This document shows positions 63,494 to 64,000 of a DNA stretch of 64,000 bases, piece after piece. The notes below the pieces were generated by a model, which saw only the letters and a program-made list of their open reading frames with translations, was not told where the DNA came from and did not search any database. Location of the stretch: positions 1,079,501 to 1,143,500 of the forward strand of contig CP133187.1 of assembly GCA_030913685.1 (NCBI GenBank), read 5' to 3'. Position 1 is the stretch's first letter; the number at the start of each line of letters is the position of its first letter. The stretch comes from Oscillospiraceae bacterium MB24-C1 (GTDB lineage: Bacteria; Bacillota; Clostridia; Oscillospirales; Ruminococcaceae). The position numbers and the translations under genes were made by a program.

Positions 63494-64000
63494 GCTTTTG
63501 CCCCCTTTGTGGCCGAAAGCAGCTTCGTGAGCGCTTCGACACATTCTTCGTCGGTAATGATATCCTTAGGCAAGTCGATGCCGCTGCGGCGCAGCTCGTA
63601 GACGATTTCGGTGGCCTGCGGCACATCGAGCCCGACTTGTTTGAGCAACGACACGTGTGAAAACACCACTTTTGGGGTATCGTCAAGCAGCACTTTGCCA
63701 CCATCCATAACCACCACCCGCTGACAGGCGGCAGCTTCGTCCATGTAATGCGTGATCAAAATAATGGTCACGCCAAAATCGTGATTTAACCGCGTAATTG
63801 TCTCCATAACTTCCTCGCGTCCGCGCGGGTCGAGCATCGCGGTCGGCTCGTCGAGAATAATCAACTTTGGCATCATCGCGATGATCCCCGCAATGGCGAT
63901 GCGCTGCTTCTGTCCACCCGAAAGCTGGTGCGGCGCGTGCAGACGGTAGTCATGCATCCCCACTTCATTAAGGGCTTCATCCACCCGCTGCCGAATCTCA
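63490..64000 (-). CDS. ecfA1: ECF transporter ATP-binding protein EcfA1 (C-terminal part; truncated by window edge)
   Basis: At least 170 residues; the frame is open through base 64000 and the N-terminus with Walker A lies outside. Signature [12 protein letters not shown], Walker [16 protein letters not shown] and LITHYMDE are present. Partner of EcfA2 in the asymmetric ATPase pair. Confidence 0.94.
   Translation of the reverse strand, partial: EIRQRVDEALNEVGMHDYRLHAPHQLSGGQKQRIAIAGIIAMMPKLIILDEPTAMLDPRGREEVMETITRLNHDFGVTIILITHYMDEAAACQRVVVMDGGKVLLDDTPKVVFSHVSLLKQVGLDVPQATEIVYELRRSGIDLPKDIITDEECVEALTKLLSATKGAKA

Noticed and set aside
1-64000. CRISPR array, tRNA or rRNA genes, insertion sequences, prophage
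   Set aside because: No regularly spaced repeats, cloverleaf, transposase or phage gene was seen on reading both strands.

Overview
The window looks like a chromosomal segment from a low-to-mid-GC, Gram-positive anaerobe of the class Clostridia, probably an Oscillospirales/Ruminococcaceae-type genome. The signs are strong GGAGG ribosome sites, several TTG starts, YesMN-type two-component proteins, BioY and ECF transporters, and small Clostridia-typical DUF families. No rRNA, tRNA, CRISPR, phage or insertion sequence was seen. The order EcfA1-EcfA2-EcfT-TruA at the right edge is the normal Firmicutes arrangement.

Layout. 1-6945 (minus): an exopolysaccharide operon. It encodes a UDP-N-acetylhexosamine dehydrogenase, a lipoprotein with three NodB-like domains, and a large PilZ-glycosyltransferase-deacetylase-like fusion that runs off the left edge. 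Its promoter is followed by a leader of about 280 nt. 7398-10867: a small secreted DUF2680 protein divergent from a response regulator/histidine kinase pair, then a HAD phosphatase. 10997-20271 (minus): a sugar-phosphate-like module with an ABC binding protein, a fused permease, an ATPase with a large insertion, beta-phosphoglucomutase, and an HptRSA-like three-component sensor. 20585-26822: lipid kinase, amidase-like protein, aldehyde dehydrogenase, PQ-loop-like protein, MgtE with an elaborate leader, and a DUF5610-like protein. 27002-33840 (plus): nitroreductase, CheW, an ABC-F ATPase, a radical SAM/DUF4130 DNA-metabolism pair, and BioY with DUF1284.

33885-43661 (minus): enolase, then a complete shikimate-to-Phe/Tyr operon in the order DAHP synthase, tyrA, aroB, aroA, aroC, pheA, an aroE-aroK fusion and aroQ. 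Upstream of it is a 43-residue leader peptide in which 14 of residues 10-29 are Tyr or Phe, followed by an intrinsic terminator and a possible antiterminator pairing. This is the most striking signal in the window. It suggests ribosome-mediated attenuation of aromatic amino acid synthesis in a Firmicute, where T-box control would be the usual expectation.

44293-64000: GluQ-RS, patatin, a DUF6179/DUF6323-like pair, a second BioY facing BirA, an acetyltransferase, an M23 envelope peptidase, a penicillin-binding protein, phenylacetate-CoA ligase with an ACT protein, a ClpE-like unfoldase, CvpA, a DUF5711-like protein, TruA and the ECF energy-coupling module. The two bioY genes carry near-identical BirA-type operators overlapping their -35 boxes, and a BirA with an N-terminal HTH is encoded beside the second one, so the biotin regulon can be read directly from the sequence.
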